Positions 60,724-64,000 of a stretch of 64,000 nucleotides of DNA are shown here, piece after piece; positions within the stretch are counted from its first letter, which is position 1, and each line of letters begins with the position of its first letter. The notes beneath the pieces were generated by a model. The model saw nothing but the letters and a program-made list of their open reading frames with translations. It did not search any database and had not been told where the DNA came from. The stretch is from assembly GCF_007744675.1 (NCBI RefSeq), contig NZ_CP036269.1:3947546-4011545 (forward strand), read 5' to 3'. Made by a program: the position numbers and the translations under genes. This DNA is from Gimesia alba (GTDB taxonomy: Bacteria > Planctomycetota > Planctomycetia > Planctomycetales > Planctomycetaceae).

Positions 60724-60980
60724 TGCCCGATCTATCTTCTATTACAGAAGATACTTAGCCACGTCATTTTTTTAATTTCACACCAGATTTTCAGCGAAAA
60801 AACCTCGAATTCCTCTTGCCGCAAATTCGAGGGGGTGATATCTTTCCCACACACTCCTCATCCTCATTTCATGATTATAAATCATTTCATTTTTAGAACC
60901 TCTCCAAACCATTTTTCCGGCAGCATGAAATTCAGAAACGGATTCTGAAAGCATGCTTACAAACGATGGAGATGTGCACG

Positions 60981-62006
60981 ATGCACTCAACTCGGACCAA
61001 ACTCTCATTTATCAGCAATCTGGCCTTTTTATTTTCTCTGGGCGCACTGGGATTAACCGGATGCAATTCAATGCATGGTGTCGCCAGTAATGAAATGGGA
61101 AATGGATACTACCAGCGTGGCCAATATGCTCAAGCACACGCCGCATTCACCCGTGCGATTGCTGATAACCCAGGAAATCCTGATTACGTTCACAACCTGG
61201 CTGTCGTAATGGAAAAAGAAGGCGACCTGGCCGGGGCCGAACAGACCTATCGCAACGCACTACGCCTTGATCCCTCGCACCAACCTTCTCACCATGGATT
61301 GGCAGAGTTAATGATCAGCCAGGGCCGTCAACAGGAAGCCGCCCAACACATCACAGCTTGGCGAGACACTCAACCTTATATTGCAGAATCGCATCTGGAA
61401 ATGGCTTGGATGCTCGAACAGTCTGGTGATATTACTGGTGCCGAGCAATCATTGAAAGCCGCATCCAATGTCGACCCTAATCACCCCAAAGTACTTGCAC
61501 ATTTAGGACAGGTTTACCAGCAGACAGGCCGCTCAGAAGAGGCATTGGCCATGTACAAGCAGTCTTTGAACTCTGAATGGTTTCAACCACAGGTCCAGTC
61601 ACGGATTGCTTCCATTAAAAAACCATATTCGACATCCAGCCCTCAAAATCGTATCGTGGCCAAAGGCTGGGAACATGGACCAGTTGGCAATGGCAACAGC
61701 CTGTTCCGCTATCAGACTCGCACAGCAAATGCCAGCTTTACCCATCCCTTGCCAACCTACACTAACGGCGGGTCAGCAGGCACGATTGCCATGATGAATG
61801 CCCCCCAGATGAGCCATGCGTCCGCGATCTCAAGTCAATCAATGGCGTCGCAACCAATGCTGGTCGCTCCCGGCGTGGCAGGTCAGCCAGTCCAACTGGG
61901 AGTCCCTGCAATGGCCGCTTCTCCTGAACCGATCAATGTCGACCCTGCCCATTACCCTTCCGAACAACCGGCAACAGCCGGTGCCCCCGTGGTACAACCC
62001 TACTAA
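60981..62006 (+). CDS. TPR-repeat lipoprotein
   Basis: 341 residues. Start at 60981 chosen because GGAG lies nine bases upstream; the frame is open to 60966. A lipoprotein signal ends at GLTGC (about residue 28). Four to five TPR-type repeats (about 40-205): [78 protein letters not shown]. The C-terminal 130 residues are low-complexity, rich in Ser, Met, Pro and Ala. Likely a periplasmic or outer-membrane-associated scaffold. Follows the FecR-like gene. Confidence 0.82.
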   Translation: MHSTRTKLSFISNLAFLFSLGALGLTGCNSMHGVASNEMGNGYYQRGQYAQAHAAFTRAIADNPGNPDYVHNLAVVMEKEGDLAGAEQTYRNALRLDPSHQPSHHGLAELMISQGRQQEAAQHITAWRDTQPYIAESHLEMAWMLEQSGDITGAEQSLKAASNVDPNHPKVLAHLGQVYQQTGRSEEALAMYKQSLNSEWFQPQVQSRIASIKKPYSTSSPQNRIVAKGWEHGPVGNGNSLFRYQTRTANASFTHPLPTYTNGGSAGTIAMMNAPQMSHASAISSQSMASQPMLVAPGVAGQPVQLGVPAMAASPEPINVDPAHYPSEQPATAGAPVVQPY

Positions 62007-62128
62007 TCTGAGCTGCTATCCACGCCTTACACCGGTCGTTTGAATCAGTGCAGAGGAACCTGGGATATAAGCCCTTATCAACCTGACACGATGTTCGAAT
62101 AGAGTAAACAGGATTACCCTCTCCTGCG

Positions 62129-62156
62129 TTGATTCTAAAAGCCGTCTTGTTAGAAT
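62129..62156 (+). promoter_or_regulatory. Promoter of tRNA-Pro
   Basis: -35 TTGATT (62129-62134), 16-base spacer, -10 TAGAAT (62151-62156). Predicted start is about 5 bases before the tRNA, so the leader is very short. Confidence 0.6.
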
Positions 62157-62167
62157 GAGAGTCACAG

Positions 62168-62241
62168 CGGGATGTGGCTCAGCCTGGTAGAGCGCTGCGT
62201 TCGGGACGCAGAGGTCGCAAGTTCAAATCTTGTCATCCCGA
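62168..62241 (+). tRNA. tRNA-Pro(CGG)
   Basis: 74 bases. Acceptor stem CGGGATG / CATCCCG with discriminator A. D arm GCTCAGCCTGGTAGAGC, anticodon arm CTGCGTTCGGGACGCAG (anticodon CGG), T arm CAAGTTCAAATCTTG. No CCA encoded. Confidence 0.97.
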
Positions 62242-63059
62242 CTTTTAAGCCGTTTGCAACGGCCTCTTATGATGGCACCCTTTTATATTTCCGACCGATC
62301 GCTCTGGTCAGTTATTGTGTAATTTTCCATGTAGGATCTTTACGCCCTGAGCCCCCCTAAATTGTCCCCCTGCCCTCCCCACACCAAAATGGCCTCTCAC
62401 AAAGGGCCCTCTGAAGGCTGCTGCTAGACGGTTCGCTTCCGAATACACAAGAAATCTGTTCGACCTTGCATCCGTTAACCAACCCCGGAGCCTGATACAC
62501 TGTTCATGATTCTGTACCTGATAATGGATGTGATGCCCCCCTCAACCAAACGTCATTTATCCGGTCAGACTTATTTTTCAGCCCCAGAGAAGCCGAAGTT
62601 CATTTCGCCCGGAGAATGACATAATATCTCTTTCCGGTGGGAACGAACTCAAAGGCGGATGTACAATTAACTCTATTTTCGGGAAACGTTAGCCTGTCAC
62701 CATGCACCTGCATCCCTGAAACCCGCGCCCTCTCAAGAAAAAAGTTCCTCACGCTTAACAAGCCCCTTTCCTCACTCAGAACCCGGAAAAAGTAAAGCCA
62801 TTTCTGGATTTGAGGAACAAGATGAGGTCAATATCGGTGCCTGAGCAAATTTCTTTGCTAAATGGCTAAAAACCTGTTGCTTTATTTTGTGATATTCAAT
62901 ACTAAATGCTTATGATCAGTACGTTTATCAAAATTGATCACCATTTGGACCGGGTCAATATACGAGTCTTGAATCAAAATATGTCCATGAGAAGCTGGTA
63001 AAGCGTTCGCGTCAATCAGAAGTGCTCTCACAACTCTCACTCAAGATATTCTAGGGAAG
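62242..63059. other. Intergenic region between tRNA-Pro and rfbA
   Basis: 818 bases without a gene I can support; a short frame near 62506-62619 (37 residues) has no ribosome site. It has C-rich stretches near 62350-62390. A candidate rfbA promoter is TTGCTT (62877-62882), 17 bases, TACTAA (62900-62905), which would leave a 150-base 5' UTR. Confidence 0.5.
62249..62263 (+). terminator. Stem-loop after tRNA-Pro
   Basis: GCCGTT, loop TGC, AACGGC: a perfect 6-base stem 7 bases after the tRNA, followed by CTCTTAT. Weak terminator candidate. Confidence 0.5.
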
Positions 63060-63947
63060 ATGATGTCGAGAAAAGGTATTATTTTGGCAGGAGGGTCTGG
63101 TACTCGACTACACCCTGTTACGAAGGTCATTTCAAAACAGTTACTCCCCATTTATGATAAGCCAATGATTTATTATCCCCTTTCATCCCTGATGTTAGCA
63201 GGAATCAAAGAGATACTAATCATTTCCACACCTCATGACCTCCCCATGTTTCAGGACCTCTTAGAAGAAGGAACGCAGTGGGGCGTGCAGTTTGAATATG
63301 CTTCTCAGCCCTCACCAGATGGTCTCGCACAAGCTTTTCTGATTGGAGAGGATTTCATTGGCAGTGATCCAGTTTGCCTCATTTTAGGTGACAACATATT
63401 CTATGGCCATGGATTAACCGACAGTTTACTGACGGCCTATAAACGAGACTCAGGAGCGACTGTCTTTGGATATCAGGTGCATGATCCGGAACGGTTTGGA
63501 GTCGTTGAGTTTGACAGTCAAAAACGTGCGATTTCCATTGAAGAGAAACCCAAAGTTCCAAAGTCAAATTACGCCGTCACAGGGCTCTATTTTTACGATA
63601 ATGATGTCGTTGAAATCGCCAAAAATGTGAAACCCTCTGCTCGCGGTGAACTGGAAATTACGTCTGTGAACAATGCCTATTTGCAGCGGGGAAACTTAAA
63701 TGTCGAATTGCTAGGGCGGGGACATGCCTGGTTTGATACCGGGACACATGAAAGTTTGCAGGATGCAAGTCATTTTTTCCAAACGGTTGAAAAACGCCAG
63801 GGGCTGAAAATTGCCTGCTTAGAAGAGATCGCCTATCAGGCTGGCTGGATCACAAAAGCCCAATTAGTACAACAAGCTGAACTGCTGGGCAAAACAAATT
63901 ATGGCCAATACCTTCTCAAAATCATGTCGGGACTTTCGCACGAATAG
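63060..63947 (+). CDS. rfbA: Glucose-1-phosphate thymidylyltransferase
   Basis: 295 residues, complete. Nucleotide-binding [49 protein letters not shown] with the catalytic Asp, GVVEFD, and the RmlA end [17 protein letters not shown]. Makes dTDP-glucose, the first step to dTDP-rhamnose and related deoxysugars for surface glycans. AGGGAAG precedes the double ATG. It probably opens a nucleotide-sugar locus beyond the right edge; only 53 bases remain after it. Confidence 0.95.
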   Translation: MMSRKGIILAGGSGTRLHPVTKVISKQLLPIYDKPMIYYPLSSLMLAGIKEILIISTPHDLPMFQDLLEEGTQWGVQFEYASQPSPDGLAQAFLIGEDFIGSDPVCLILGDNIFYGHGLTDSLLTAYKRDSGATVFGYQVHDPERFGVVEFDSQKRAISIEEKPKVPKSNYAVTGLYFYDNDVVEIAKNVKPSARGELEITSVNNAYLQRGNLNVELLGRGHAWFDTGTHESLQDASHFFQTVEKRQGLKIACLEEIAYQAGWITKAQLVQQAELLGKTNYGQYLLKIMSGLSHE

Positions 63948-64000
63948 CGTTTTCCTCTCATGCGAGATTCATTTTTGAGCAGCCAATAGTTAGAGAAACA

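Overview
The window looks like chromosomal DNA of a planctomycete, most likely Gimesia or a close relative. The grounds are secreted DUF1501/DUF1549-DUF1553/pre-peptidase protein sets, an ECF sigma factor paired with a TPR-tailed Ser/Thr kinase, DUF1573, FecR-like and Gfo/Idh/MocA secreted proteins, and mid-range base composition. The genus is inferred from gene content, not tested. I see no insertion sequence, prophage, CRISPR array or rRNA. Two tRNAs are present: Ser(UGA) and Pro(CGG).

Layout. 1-5177 (+): end of a DUF1501 gene, a DUF1549/DUF1553 cytochrome-like protein and a pre-peptidase-domain protein. 5206-11087 (-): a compact six-gene sulfide/persulfide oxidation operon (TauE-like exporter, persulfide dioxygenase-rhodanese, small Cys membrane protein, type II sulfide:quinone oxidoreductase, DsrE fusion, TsdA-like dihaem cytochrome). 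Its probable promoter is overlapped by a perfect palindrome. 11230-14591 (-): kinase and ECF sigma factor. 14690-16686 (-): secreted papain-like protease and a secreted partner. 17591-18854: short palindromic repeats, then a MarR-VOC operon with a promoter/operator. 18992-22030: small and secreted proteins, including a polysaccharide-lyase-14-like enzyme and a DUF4240 protein. 22249-27080: tRNA-Ser, a degenerate cobalamin adenosyltransferase homologue and metH.

27305-32548 (-): a 1183-residue protein I think is PPi-type PEP carboxykinase, and a lone DUF1501 protein. 32821-35153 (+): an asparagine-synthetase-like protein lacking the glutaminase cysteine, followed by a radical SAM protein; this is the least explained locus and the best candidate for an undescribed pathway. 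35164-43204 (-): ligA, gmd, a CBS-domain cation/proton antiporter, an aldehyde dehydrogenase and a ketosynthase homologue without its nucleophilic cysteine. 43814-48001 (-): ridA, yraN, rplS, trmD, rpsP, ffh, a translation/secretion cluster. 48630-50701 (+): leuCD. 50801-56558 (+): ApbE, a split DoxX protein, a Gfo/Idh/MocA oxidoreductase and an MFS transporter. 56695-63947: a small membrane protein, DUF1573, FecR-like and TPR lipoproteins, tRNA-Pro and rfbA, which may open a surface-polysaccharide locus beyond the right edge.

Functional links. The sulfur operon would take sulfide through SQR to persulfide, through the dioxygenase and rhodanese to sulfite and thiosulfate, and out through the TauE-like exporter, with TsdA-like chemistry on thiosulfate. 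MetH uses cobalamin, which gives its adenosyltransferase-like neighbour some context. All assignments come from reading motifs and gene order; no database search was run.
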